A stretch of 64,000 bases of DNA from Paenibacillus camerounensis (lineage in GTDB: Bacteria; Bacillota; Bacilli; Paenibacillales; Paenibacillaceae): NCBI RefSeq assembly GCF_000723885.1, contig NZ_CCDG010000024.1:1-64000 (forward strand), in the 5' to 3' direction. How positions within the stretch are numbered: the first letter of the stretch is position 1; each line of letters starts with the position of its first letter. A model generated the notes under the pieces. It saw only the letters and a program-made list of their open reading frames with translations, was not told where the DNA came from and ran no database searches. The position numbers and the translations under genes were made by a program. Positions 46,622 to 56,226 of the stretch are shown here, piece by piece.

Positions 46622-47220
46622 TTAAGAACCGTTCATTCATGCTAGGCCTGGGTGCGGGACTAATTGCAGGAGCGCTGCTCCTGCAGCTGATGATTTCCGG
46701 GGGCGTAGCGCCGCTGACCCGGGAGGAGCTTGTCAGGCAGGCTGCACTGCTTAATCTGACTGTTACAGACCCGGCTGCCGCACCGCTGGCTACTGTAGCG
46801 CCAGATGAAGCTGATCCTGCTCCTGAAGGTCAGGCAGGCGGCGCAGCGACGCCAGTGCCTACATCTACGCCTGCAGCTACAGCGGCCGCTGCGGTCCAGC
46901 CCAGTGCCGCAGCCAAGCCTAGCATGCCGGCCTCTCCGTCCCAGCCGGCCCCGAGCAGCGGAACTGCTGAAGCTCCGGCTGCTCCGGCTACACCGCAGGC
47001 TGCGGCGCCGGGAGGCATTGCTGTGCGTATTCCTGCAGGCAGCACACTTACTGAAACAGCACGGATTCTTGCAGCTTCCGGCGTCATCAGTGATCAAAAC
47101 GAGTTTTTGCAGACCGCTGTCAGCCGTAAAATCAATACTAAAATTCAATACGGGAGCTACAATTTTGTGAAGAATGAAAGTGTAGATTCGATTATTGAAA
47201 AGCTGATTACAGTGAAATAA
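46618..47220 (+). CDS. Membrane-anchored protein with MltG N-domain-like tail
   Basis: 200 residues. One N-terminal membrane segment (FMLGLGAGLIAGALLLQLM), a Pro/Ala/Thr-rich linker of about 85 residues, and a C-terminal domain (VRIPAGSTLTETARILAASGVI, KIQYGSYNFVKNESVDSII) that looks like the LysM-like start of MltG/YceG. The catalytic transglycosylase domain is absent. Overlaps the previous gene by ATGA. Function unknown. Confidence 0.75.
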   Translation: MIKNRSFMLGLGAGLIAGALLLQLMISGGVAPLTREELVRQAALLNLTVTDPAAAPLATVAPDEADPAPEGQAGGAATPVPTSTPAATAAAAVQPSAAAKPSMPASPSQPAPSSGTAEAPAAPATPQAAAPGGIAVRIPAGSTLTETARILAASGVISDQNEFLQTAVSRKINTKIQYGSYNFVKNESVDSIIEKLITVK

Positions 47221-47261
47221 CGCAGGGAACACCAGGAAATCACAAAATATTTCTTAAATCA

Positions 47262-47290
47262 TTGCAACCCGTATTTTAATATGTTATAGT
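47262..47290 (+). promoter_or_regulatory. Sigma-A promoter of rpsB
   Basis: TTGCAA (47262-47267), 17-base spacer, TATAGT (47285-47290) with an upstream TG (extended -10). Predicts a leader of about 120 bases. Confidence 0.85.
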
Positions 47291-47311
47291 AATTGACGGT
47301 GTTAAAACACA

Positions 47312-47416
47312 CGCCGGTTGATTTCGACAAGAGGTGCTTTCTTCTGAAGAAAGTCTTGTAGGAAAATGACGCACGGCGGAGGAGACACACAATAAACCAA
47401 ATCTAGGAGGTGTGTG
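47312..47416 (+). promoter_or_regulatory. Structured rpsB leader
   Basis: CGCCG (47312-47316) pairs with CGGCG (47374-47378). Inside lies a hairpin of ACAAGA/TCTTGT (47327-47332 with 47354-47359) and CTTTCTT/AAGAAAG (47337-47353). Downstream, CACACA (47386-47391) can pair with TGTGTG (47411-47416) between the AGGAGG at 47405-47410 and the start codon. This fits autogenous control by S2; inference. Confidence 0.5.
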
Positions 47417-47419
47417 AAG

Positions 47420-48121
47420 ATGGCAGTAATCTCCATGAAACAGCTTCTCGAAGCTGGGGTACACTTCGGTCACCAGACCCGTCGTTGGAACCCGAAGATG
47501 GATCGTTATATCTTCACTGAAAGAAACGGAATTTACATTATTGACCTGCAAAAAACGGTTAAAAAGGTAGAGGAAGCTTACAACTTTGTTAAAAGTGTAG
47601 CTGCCGACAACGGCACAATCCTCTTCGTAGGAACCAAGAAACAAGCTCAGGATTCCGTTAAGGAAGAAGCTGAGCGTTCCGGAATGTTCTTCATCAACCA
47701 GCGTTGGCTGGGTGGTACCCTGACTAACTTCCAAACTATTCAGAAGCGTATTGACCGCCTGAAGAAACTGGAAGCTTGGGAAGAAGACGGTACCTTCCAA
47801 GTTCTGCCTAAGAAAGAAGTTATCCTTCTCCGCAAAGAGAAAGATCGTCTTGAAAAATTCCTGGGCGGTATCAAGAACATGAAGGGCCTGCCAAGCGCGC
47901 TGTTCATCATTGACCCGCGTAAAGAGCGTATCGCTGTTGCGGAAGCCCGCAAATTGGGTATCCCTATCGTAGCTATCGTTGATACTAACTGTGATCCGGA
48001 CGAAATCGACTATGTAATTCCAGGTAACGATGACGCTATCCGCGCCGTTAAATTGTTGACTGGTAAAATGGCAGATGCTGTTGTAGAAGCTCACCAGGGC
48101 GAAGATACAACTACTGCTTAA
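47420..48121 (+). CDS. rpsB: 30S ribosomal protein S2
   Basis: 233 residues. [21 protein letters not shown] start and [21 protein letters not shown] are diagnostic. ATG 47420 has AGGAGG 9 bases upstream. Coupled with tsf in nearly all bacteria. Confidence 0.99.
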   Translation: MAVISMKQLLEAGVHFGHQTRRWNPKMDRYIFTERNGIYIIDLQKTVKKVEEAYNFVKSVAADNGTILFVGTKKQAQDSVKEEAERSGMFFINQRWLGGTLTNFQTIQKRIDRLKKLEAWEEDGTFQVLPKKEVILLRKEKDRLEKFLGGIKNMKGLPSALFIIDPRKERIAVAEARKLGIPIVAIVDTNCDPDEIDYVIPGNDDAIRAVKLLTGKMADAVVEAHQGEDTTTA

Positions 48122-48154
48122 TAGTCAGCCGGGATATAAACAAGAACTTAAATG

Positions 48155-48199
48155 AAAAGGGTGGTTGGCAGGTGGATAACCTCTCACTGCCCTTTTTTT
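48155..48199 (+). terminator. Attenuator-like terminator between rpsB and tsf
   Basis: AAAAGGG (48155-48161) pairs with CCCTTTT (48190-48196); inner AGGT/ACCT hairpin; seven T at 48193-48199. Probably partial, setting the S2:EF-Ts ratio. Confidence 0.7.
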
Positions 48200-48251
48200 A
48201 GGATAAAGGCCTTGAATGGAATAAAACGACAATTATCTGGAGGGAATAACA

Positions 48252-48902
48252 ATGGCAGTAGATGCAAAATCCGTAAAAGAACTTCGTGAAAGAACAGGCG
48301 CAGGTATGCTTGATTGTAAAAAGGCGCTTGAAGAAGCAAACGGCGATATCACTAAAGCGGCTGAACTTCTCCGCGAAAAAGGTCTTTCTGCAGCAGCTAA
48401 CAAAGCTGGACGTATTGCTACTGAAGGTACTGTAGAATCTTACATCCACGCTGGCGGACGTATCGGCGTACTGGTAGAAATCAACTGCGAAACTGACTTC
48501 GTTGGTAAAACAGATTCCTTCAAAGAATTCGCACGCGATATCGCTATGCAGATCGCTGCAGCAAGCCCGCAGTATGTACGCCGTGAAGAAGTTCCGGCTG
48601 ATGCTGTTGAGAAAGAAAAAGAAATTCTGAAAGCTCAGGCTCTGAACGAAGGTAAGCCGGAGAAAATCGTTGAAAAAATGGTTGAAGGACGCATCAGCAA
48701 GTTCTACGAAGAATACTGCCTGCTTGAGCAGCCTTTCGTTAAAGATCCAGACAAAACAATCAATCAGCTGCTGAATGAAAAAATCAGCACTATCGGCGAA
48801 AATATCTCTATCCGTCGTTTCGTTCGTTACGAGCTGGGTGAAGGCCTTGAGAAAAAAGTTGAAAACTTCGTTGATGAAGTAATGGCGCAAGTTAAACAAT
48901 AA
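48252..48902 (+). CDS. tsf: Elongation factor Ts
   Basis: 216 residues. N-terminal UBA-like [24 protein letters not shown] motif (here [19 protein letters not shown]) and [17 protein letters not shown]. Recycles EF-Tu. Short Firmicute form with a single core repeat. Confidence 0.98.
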   Translation: MAVDAKSVKELRERTGAGMLDCKKALEEANGDITKAAELLREKGLSAAANKAGRIATEGTVESYIHAGGRIGVLVEINCETDFVGKTDSFKEFARDIAMQIAAASPQYVRREEVPADAVEKEKEILKAQALNEGKPEKIVEKMVEGRISKFYEEYCLLEQPFVKDPDKTINQLLNEKISTIGENISIRRFVRYELGEGLEKKVENFVDEVMAQVKQ

Positions 48903-48949
48903 TTAATACTGTATTGAAACATCTTTAGAATTGAATAAAGGCAAGCATC

Positions 48950-48988
48950 AAAAGAACGGAACACGTACACCTAGTGTTCCGTCTTTTG
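48950..48988 (+). terminator. Terminator-like hairpin between tsf and pyrH
   Basis: 9-bp stem 48956-48964 with 48974-48982, extended by AAAAG/CTTTT around a single bulge. Only four T follow, so read-through to pyrH is likely. Confidence 0.65.
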
Positions 48989-48991
48989 TAA

Positions 48992-49737
<746 letters not shown>

Positions 49738-49738
<1 letters not shown>

Positions 49739-50292
49739 TGCCACAGACGGTTAAGAAAAATGCCGAAGAACGTATGGAAAAAGCGATTGCTTCCCTGAAG
49801 CGTGATCTGGCAACCTTGCGAGCAGGTCGTGCATCTACAGCGCTTCTGGATCGGATCCAGGTTGAATATTACGGTGCGCCTACACCGGTTAACCAGCTGG
49901 CCAATATCAGCACCCCGGATTCCCGTACCCTGCTAATCCAGCCTTGGGACAGATCCTCTGTAGCTGATATTGAACGGGCGATTATGAAATCCGATCTGGG
50001 CCTTACACCAGCCAATGACGGTACCATTATCCGCCTCAGCATTCCTGCTCTTACCGAAGAGCGCCGCACCGAGCTGGTGAAATTCACCAAAAAGTTCGGT
50101 GAGGAAGCAAAGGTTGCTATCCGCAACATCCGCCGCGATGCCAATGATGACATCAAGAAGATGGAGAAAAACGGTATTTCGGAAGATGAGTCGCGCGGGC
50201 ATCAGGAAGATATTCAAAAATCAACGGATAAGTTCATAGCTGAAGTTGATAAGGTGCTCTTGTCCAAAGAAAAAGAGATTATGGAAGTATAA
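49738..50292 (+). CDS. frr: Ribosome recycling factor
   Basis: 184 residues, full length. [36 protein letters not shown] and [13 protein letters not shown] are typical. Splits the post-termination ribosome with EF-G. Confidence 0.98.
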
Positions 50293-50300
50293 TGATAATC

Positions 50301-50348
50301 AAGAGACCTCAAAGCCCCTCCGCATATGGTGGGGTTTGTCTCTTTCTG
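50301..50348 (+). terminator. Weak terminator-like hairpin between frr and uppS
   Basis: AAGAGAC (50301-50307) / GTCTCTT (50338-50344) with inner CCCC/GGGG (50315-50318 with 50331-50334). Short T-rich tail only. Confidence 0.5.
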
Positions 50349-50371
50349 ATAAGAGCTTGGAGGAAACGGAA

Positions 50372-51145
50372 ATGATCAAACGGATTCAAGCATGGCTTAG
50401 CCGTAACGACAGGCAGGAAGAACAGCCCGCTGAGATCTCACCGGACAATATTCCCCGGCATATAGCGATTATTATGGACGGGAACGGACGCTGGGCAAAA
50501 CGGCGCGGCCTTCCCCGCATTGTCGGTCATCAAAACGGGATGAAGGCTGTAAAACGTGCTACCATCGCAGCTAATGATCTGGGAGTGGAGTTCCTGACGA
50601 TGTATGCTTTCTCAACAGAGAACTGGAAGCGGCCCAAGGATGAGGTTGATTTCCTGATGAAGCTGCCTGTAGAATTCCTTGCCCTTGAACTGGATGAGCT
50701 GATCGAAAAAAATGTGCAGGTACGTGTGATGGGTGACAGTGAAGCGCTGCCTTCCCATACCCGCAAAGCAATGGAAGAAGCCGTAGAGCGGACCCGGCAC
50801 AATAACGGACTTGTCTTAAATTTCGCGCTGAATTACGGCGGACGCAAAGAGCTTGAAGACTGTATGCGTGAGCTTGGTAATGACATCAAGGCCGGCCGGC
50901 TAACACCGGAGGACATTACCTCAGAGCTGATTGACAGCAGACTGCTGTCCGGCGGCTTGCCTGATCCGGATCTGCTGATCCGTACAAGCGGAGAGATGCG
51001 GCTGAGCAATTTCATGCTGTGGCAGGTTGCCTACAGTGAGTTTTGGTTTACTGATGCCTTCTGGCCTGAGTTTGACAAGAAGCACTTGACGCAGGCTGTG
51101 GCAGAATATCAGCGCCGTACACGCCGTTATGGCGGATTGAAGTAG
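50372..51145 (+). CDS. uppS: Undecaprenyl diphosphate synthase
   Basis: 257 residues. ATG 50372 with TTGGAGGAAA upstream; upstream in-frame ATGs lie inside the terminator region. IIMDGNGRWAKRRGLPRIVGH carries the catalytic Asp and substrate loop; MLWQVAYSEFWFTDAFWPEF is the C-terminal signature. Makes the C55 lipid carrier for cell wall. Confidence 0.97.
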   Translation: MIKRIQAWLSRNDRQEEQPAEISPDNIPRHIAIIMDGNGRWAKRRGLPRIVGHQNGMKAVKRATIAANDLGVEFLTMYAFSTENWKRPKDEVDFLMKLPVEFLALELDELIEKNVQVRVMGDSEALPSHTRKAMEEAVERTRHNNGLVLNFALNYGGRKELEDCMRELGNDIKAGRLTPEDITSELIDSRLLSGGLPDPDLLIRTSGEMRLSNFMLWQVAYSEFWFTDAFWPEFDKKHLTQAVAEYQRRTRRYGGLK

Positions 51146-51166
51146 CCTGATGGGAGATGAGAACCT

Positions 51167-51970
51167 TTGAAGCAACGACTCATTACCGGAATTGTGGCCG
51201 GGGCGCTGTTTTTGGGCCTTTGTGCAATTGGAGGCTGGTCCTATCACCTCTTGCTGACTGCCATGGCGCTTGTCGGGTTATATGAATTTGTCAAAATGAC
51301 AGGGCTCACTCCGTTTAGCGGCACTGCTCTGCTTGGTTATGGTTCGATTGTCGGCTTCATGATCCCCTGGGAGCTGCTGGATGTTCCTGCCTGGCTGTCA
51401 TGGGAACAGGGAGTATGGCTATTATTGCTAGTTCTTCTGCTTGTAACGGTATTTAGTAAAAATAAACTCGATATTAAGCTCATTGCACTGTTGTTTACCG
51501 GCATTGTATACATAGGAACGGGTTTTTCCTATATGGGTACCGCCCGCGCTGCAGGCGACGGCAACGGGCTGTTCTGGACACTGCTGCTGCTGTGCTGCAT
51601 CTGGGGCAGTGATGCCGGTGCTTACTTTGTAGGCCGAAGCTTCGGAAAAAATAAGCTGTGGCCGGCTATAAGCCCCAATAAAACGGTCGAGGGCGCGCTC
51701 GGCGGTGTAGCAATTTCTGTAATTATTTCGGTTGCGTTTGCTTTGTTCGCTCCTGATCTGCTGAATATTGGACGGGCACTGCTGATCGGCTTGTCTGCTG
51801 CTGTTTTAGGCCAGCTTGGTGATCTGGTGCAGTCTGCCTATAAACGGGTGTACGGTATTAAGGATTCAGGCTCGCTGCTGCCTGGTCATGGTGGTATTCT
51901 TGACCGCTGCGACAGCTGGATTATCGTATTTCCTTTCGTACATATCGTAATGCTGATGCCTTACTATTAA
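51167..51970 (+). CDS. cdsA: Phosphatidate cytidylyltransferase
   Basis: 267 residues from TTG, about eight membrane helices. The CDS signature SAYKRVYGIKDSGSLLPGHGG and GILDRCDS near the C-terminus are diagnostic. Makes CDP-diacylglycerol. Confidence 0.97.
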   Translation: MKQRLITGIVAGALFLGLCAIGGWSYHLLLTAMALVGLYEFVKMTGLTPFSGTALLGYGSIVGFMIPWELLDVPAWLSWEQGVWLLLLVLLLVTVFSKNKLDIKLIALLFTGIVYIGTGFSYMGTARAAGDGNGLFWTLLLLCCIWGSDAGAYFVGRSFGKNKLWPAISPNKTVEGALGGVAISVIISVAFALFAPDLLNIGRALLIGLSAAVLGQLGDLVQSAYKRVYGIKDSGSLLPGHGGILDRCDSWIIVFPFVHIVMLMPYY

Positions 51971-51992
51971 ACGACAGGGAGAAGATATAACT

Positions 51993-53132
51993 GTGAAAAA
52001 AATAAGTATACTCGGCTCCACCGGTTCAATCGGTACCCAGACTCTGGATGTGGTTGCCATGCATCCAGAGCAGTTTACAGTGGATGGGTTAGCCGCAGGC
52101 AGCAACACGGATCTGCTGCTTGAGCAGGTCCGCCGCTTTAACCCGCGCCGTGTATCGGTCTCAACAAAGCAGCATGCAGATCAACTGCGGTCCAGCCTGC
52201 CGTCCGGCGTAGAGCTCTACTACGGCAATGAGGGCCTGGTGGAGATAGCAGCCGGAGGAGATGCCCAGACGGTTGTAACAGCGCTGGTGGGCAGCATCGG
52301 CCTTGAGTCTACGCTTGCTGCAATAGAAGCCGGCCGCCATATCGGGCTGGCCAACAAGGAAACGCTTGTCACCGCAGGCCATCTGGTAACAGAGCTTGCC
52401 GGCCGTAAGGGAGTGAAGCTCCTTCCGGTTGACAGCGAGCATTCCGCTATCTTCCAATGCCTGAACGGTGAGAACCGTGCAGATGTTGCCTCTATAACAG
52501 TGACAGCGTCCGGCGGCTCATTCCGGGATTACACTCGTGACCAGCTGGTAAATGTTACCGTAGAAGATGCGCTTCGCCACCCGAATTGGACCATGGGAGC
52601 CAAGATTACTATTGACTCGGCTACGATGGTTAATAAGGGACTGGAGGTCATTGAGGCGCATTGGCTGTTCAATCTTCCGTACGAAAAAATTAATGTATTG
52701 CTGCATCCGGAGAGCATTATTCATTCTTATGTGGAATTTTGCGACAGCAGCATCATTGCCCAGCTTGGCAGCCCGGACATGCGTGTTCCGATTCAATACG
52801 CCCTGACTTATCCGGACCGCTGGCCTTCACCGGCAGCCCGGCTGTCGCTGGCGGAGACCGGCCGCCTGACCTTCCGTGATATGGACTTTGTACGGTATCC
52901 GCTGCTTAAGCTGGCGATAGAGTGCGGCAAGGCCGGCGGGACGGCAAGCACCGCCTATAACGCGGCGAATGAGGTTGCGGTTGCGCGCTTCCTGAACCGT
53001 GAAATTTCGTTTTTGCACATTGAAGAGATCGTGGATAGGGTGCTGCAGCAGCATCAAAATGTGAACAGCCCTGATCTGCAGCAGATTAAGCATTGTGATA
53101 CAGTAACCCGGGAAATTGCCGCTAAGCTCTAA
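51993..53132 (+). CDS. dxr: 1-deoxy-D-xylulose 5-phosphate reductoisomerase
   Basis: 379 residues from GTG. NADPH loop ILGSTGSIGTQTLDVV, NKETLVTAG, DSEHSAIFQCL, TVTASGGSFRD. Second step of the MEP isoprenoid pathway, which supplies UppS. Confidence 0.98.
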   Translation: MKKISILGSTGSIGTQTLDVVAMHPEQFTVDGLAAGSNTDLLLEQVRRFNPRRVSVSTKQHADQLRSSLPSGVELYYGNEGLVEIAAGGDAQTVVTALVGSIGLESTLAAIEAGRHIGLANKETLVTAGHLVTELAGRKGVKLLPVDSEHSAIFQCLNGENRADVASITVTASGGSFRDYTRDQLVNVTVEDALRHPNWTMGAKITIDSATMVNKGLEVIEAHWLFNLPYEKINVLLHPESIIHSYVEFCDSSIIAQLGSPDMRVPIQYALTYPDRWPSPAARLSLAETGRLTFRDMDFVRYPLLKLAIECGKAGGTASTAYNAANEVAVARFLNREISFLHIEEIVDRVLQQHQNVNSPDLQQIKHCDTVTREIAAKL

Positions 53133-53286
53133 GCGCTGATCAGGCGGTAGGCTTAAGCGGGGCGGTAGATTTACGTTGCCCTGTAAAAATAGGCTGAGAC
53201 AGTTGATTCTCTTGTGCCGAACCTTGGAATAATGATAAATTAAGAGGACATACTTCGGTCTTACACCTAAAGGGGGAATGTTACGG

Positions 53287-54561
53287 ATGGAAATGGTAAG
53301 GGTCGTGTTTTTAACGGTGCTTATGTTTTTTGTTCTGGTGACTGTCCATGAATGGGGACATTATTATTTTGCCAGACGCGCCGGTATACTTGTACGTGAA
53401 TTTGCTATCGGTTTCGGCCCGAAACTGTTTTCTTATAGACGCGGTGAAACCCAGTTCACGCTCCGTCTGCTGCCGTTCGGCGGTTATGCACGGATGGCCG
53501 GGGAGGATCCCGAAATTGTTGAGATCGGCCAGGGGCAGACGATTGCGGTCAGGCTCGGCCAGGACAACAAGGTTAAGAATATTTATCTCGACTCGCTTGA
53601 CACCCGCAGAAATGTAATCCGCGGTGAAGCGCAGTTTACCGATCTTGAGGATGAACTGAAAATCCGTCTTGACGTAGACGGTGAGGTGACAACCTACGAC
53701 GTGCATCCGCAGGCGATGATGATTAAGGGTGGACAGCAGACCCAGATCGCGCCTAAGGACCGTCAATTCGGCAGTAAAACTGTCGGACAGCGTGCGCTCG
53801 CAATTGTAGCGGGACCGGTAATGAACTTCATTCTTGCTTTCGTGCTGTTTGCGCTGCATCTGCAGCTCGCCGGCATTCCTATCGAGAATCCAACCGTGGT
53901 CAGAATCGGTGAGATTTCTGCTGGCATGCCTGCAGAAGAGGCCGGATTGCAGGTGGGGGATATCGTAGTCTCTGTTAACGGTGAACAAATCGGCGGAGAT
54001 TATATGAAAATGATCAACCTGACCTCTGCTTCCAAAGGTGAAGAAATGAACTGGGTGCTGAAGCGAGGGAATGAAACGTATGAAGTGACGATGATTCCCC
54101 GGACGATGGAGGGGCAGGAAGGCGGTAAAGTTGGGGTCACTCGGGATGTAGAGACACGAAAAGCAGGCTTTGGCGAGACGATTACCAAATCAGGCACAGC
54201 CATGGTTACTACAACCGAGCTCATCTTTACAGGATTCAAGCAGCTGATCAACAACTTTAACCTGGATGATGTTTCCGGTCCTGTAGGAACAGCACAAATG
54301 ACAGGCAGAATTGCCCAGCAGGGTATTGAATATCTCACATACTGGGCTGCCATTCTCAGTCTGTATCTGGGGATCTTTAATCTGCTGCCGGTTCCGGCGC
54401 TGGACGGAAGCCGTCTGGTCTTCCTGGGTGTCGAAGCGCTGCGCGGGAAGCCGGTTGATCCGAACCATGAGGGGATGGTCCATTTTGTCGGCTTTGCCCT
54501 GCTGTTCCTGGTTGTAATCGTTGTAACCTATAATGATATATTGCGCCTGATTACAGGCTGA
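53287..54561 (+). CDS. rseP: Site-2 intramembrane protease RseP
   Basis: 424 residues. ATG 53287 chosen because AGGGGG (53271-53276) lies 10 bases ahead; an ATG at 53278 sits on the site. Zinc motif HEWGH, PDZ domain at about residues 205-270 (MPAEEAGLQVGDIVVSVNGE), and the second membrane motif NLLPVPALDGSRLVF. Cleaves anti-sigma factors. The 154-base gap upstream shows no gene and only a weak promoter-like TTGTGC/GATAAA pair. Confidence 0.96.
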   Translation: MEMVRVVFLTVLMFFVLVTVHEWGHYYFARRAGILVREFAIGFGPKLFSYRRGETQFTLRLLPFGGYARMAGEDPEIVEIGQGQTIAVRLGQDNKVKNIYLDSLDTRRNVIRGEAQFTDLEDELKIRLDVDGEVTTYDVHPQAMMIKGGQQTQIAPKDRQFGSKTVGQRALAIVAGPVMNFILAFVLFALHLQLAGIPIENPTVVRIGEISAGMPAEEAGLQVGDIVVSVNGEQIGGDYMKMINLTSASKGEEMNWVLKRGNETYEVTMIPRTMEGQEGGKVGVTRDVETRKAGFGETITKSGTAMVTTTELIFTGFKQLINNFNLDDVSGPVGTAQMTGRIAQQGIEYLTYWAAILSLYLGIFNLLPVPALDGSRLVFLGVEALRGKPVDPNHEGMVHFVGFALLFLVVIVVTYNDILRLITG

Positions 54562-54643
54562 TTTATGGCGGAACCGCAAATGAAGGCCGGGCGGCTAAGG
54601 AGCCGGCAGCAATTTGCCTGACAATTTAGGAGGATTTCATGAC

Positions 54644-56092
54644 ATGGCTAAAGATAAGCAGTTCGTTACGGAAATAACGCCGCAAAGCGAGGATTTCTCG
54701 CGCTGGTATATTGATGTAATCAAAAAAGCAGATCTGATGGATTATTCGCCGGTCCGCGGCTGTATCGTATTCAAACCGGAGGGCTACGAAATCTGGGAGC
54801 ATATCCAGGAGGAAATGAACCGCCGCCTGAAGGCTACCGGTCACCGCAACGCCTATTTCCCGGTATTTATTCCGGAGAGCTTTTTCCAGAAGGAAAAGGA
54901 TCACATCGAAGGCTTCAATCCGGAGCTTCCCTGGGTAACTGAAGCGGGCGGAGATGTGCTGGAGGAGCGTCTGGCTGTCCGTCCGACCTCAGAAACCATG
55001 TTTGGGCACATGTATTCCAAATGGATTCAGTCTTACCGCGACCTGCCGGTGCTGATCAACCAGTGGGCGAATGTGGTACGCTGGGAAAAACGCACCCTGC
55101 CTTTTATCCGGACAACAGAGTTCCTGTGGCAGGAAGGCCATACAGCACATGAGAATGAAACCGAGGCACGGGAAGAAACCATGCGGATGCTGGAGAACTA
55201 CCGTGATTTCGTCGAGACCTTCCTGGCAATCCCGGTTGTTACCGGCCAGAAGACGCCTTCGGAGCGTTTTGCCGGTGCAGTGGATACTTACTCCATTGAA
55301 GCCATGATGAAGGATGGACGGGCTGTTCAAGCCGCCACTTCCCATTATCTTGGAACCAAATTTGCTGAAGCATTTGAAATTCAGTATCTGAGCCGCGAAA
55401 ATGTACTGGAGCACGTGCATACTACTTCGTGGGGATCTACAACCCGCCTGATCGGCTCGCTAATTATGGTTCACGGGGATGACCGCGGACTGGCGCTTCC
55501 GCCTAAGGTTGCTCCGACTCAGGTTATTATGATTCCTATCGGACCGCCTAAGACCCGTGAAGCTGTTATCGGCCGGACGGACGAGCTGTTCAAGCAGCTG
55601 AAGGATGCCGGAGTGCGTGTACGTGTAGACGACCGGTCCGATCTGACTCCTGGCTGGAAGTTCAATGAATATGAAATGCGCGGTGTGCCTGTCCGTCTGG
55701 AACTGGGTCCGCGTGATATGGAGAACGGTGTTTGTGTGCTGGTGTCCCGTATTAGCGGTGAAAAGAAAGTTATCCAGCAGGACAACCTGGTGGAAGAAGT
55801 GCAGGCCATGCTGGAGCAGGTGCATAATGAAATGTTTGAGCGTGCACTGAAGTTCCGCGAGGATCACTTCTATTCTGCGGACACACTTGAAGAGATGAAG
55901 GCCTCGATGGAGGAGAAGCGCGGCTTTGCCCTGGCAGGCTGGTGCGGAACCGAGGAATGCGAGGATAAGGTAAAAGAAGTAACGGGTGCGGGCAGCCGCA
56001 ATATTCCGTTTAATCCGGCTGTGCAGAAGACCACCTGTATCTGCTGCGGTAAGCCGGCCAAGCATACGGTTGTTTTTGCCAAAGCCTATTAA
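54644..56092 (+). CDS. proS: Prolyl-tRNA synthetase, archaeal/eukaryotic type
   Basis: 482 residues, far shorter than the 560-residue bacterial form and lacking the editing insertion. Class II motifs: motif 2 region VRWEKRTLPFIRTTEFLWQEGH and motif 3 ending GDDRGLALPPKVAPTQV. RPTSETMFGHMYSKWI and SYRDLPVLINQWANV are typical of the archaeal/eukaryotic type. The C-terminus has a zinc-like Cys pair (CICCGKPAKH). ATG 54644 with TAGGAGG 10 bases upstream. Charges tRNA-Pro. Confidence 0.95.
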   Translation: MAKDKQFVTEITPQSEDFSRWYIDVIKKADLMDYSPVRGCIVFKPEGYEIWEHIQEEMNRRLKATGHRNAYFPVFIPESFFQKEKDHIEGFNPELPWVTEAGGDVLEERLAVRPTSETMFGHMYSKWIQSYRDLPVLINQWANVVRWEKRTLPFIRTTEFLWQEGHTAHENETEAREETMRMLENYRDFVETFLAIPVVTGQKTPSERFAGAVDTYSIEAMMKDGRAVQAATSHYLGTKFAEAFEIQYLSRENVLEHVHTTSWGSTTRLIGSLIMVHGDDRGLALPPKVAPTQVIMIPIGPPKTREAVIGRTDELFKQLKDAGVRVRVDDRSDLTPGWKFNEYEMRGVPVRLELGPRDMENGVCVLVSRISGEKKVIQQDNLVEEVQAMLEQVHNEMFERALKFREDHFYSADTLEEMKASMEEKRGFALAGWCGTEECEDKVKEVTGAGSRNIPFNPAVQKTTCICCGKPAKHTVVFAKAY

Positions 56093-56127
56093 GCAGGAAA
56101 CAAGTATAATAGACAGTATCTGAATGC

Positions 56128-56197
56128 AGCTTCTGGCGAGAGGAGTCGGCGGTCCGAAAGAACCCAACACTTTGTCGACCCGGAAGCTTTTTATAAT
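56128..56197 (+). terminator. Terminator-like hairpin between proS and polC
   Basis: AGCTTCTGG (56128-56136) pairs with CCGGAAGCT (56180-56188) with one G-U pair, followed by TTTTTATAATTT. The 43-base loop has inner structure. Confidence 0.6.
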
Positions 56198-56226
56198 TTA
56201 TTATTGCGTAAGCGGGTGGGGGAAGC

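Noticed and set aside
54562..54643. T-box or other tRNA-sensing leader before proS
   Set aside because: The gap is only 82 bases and shows no T-box sequence or terminator pair.
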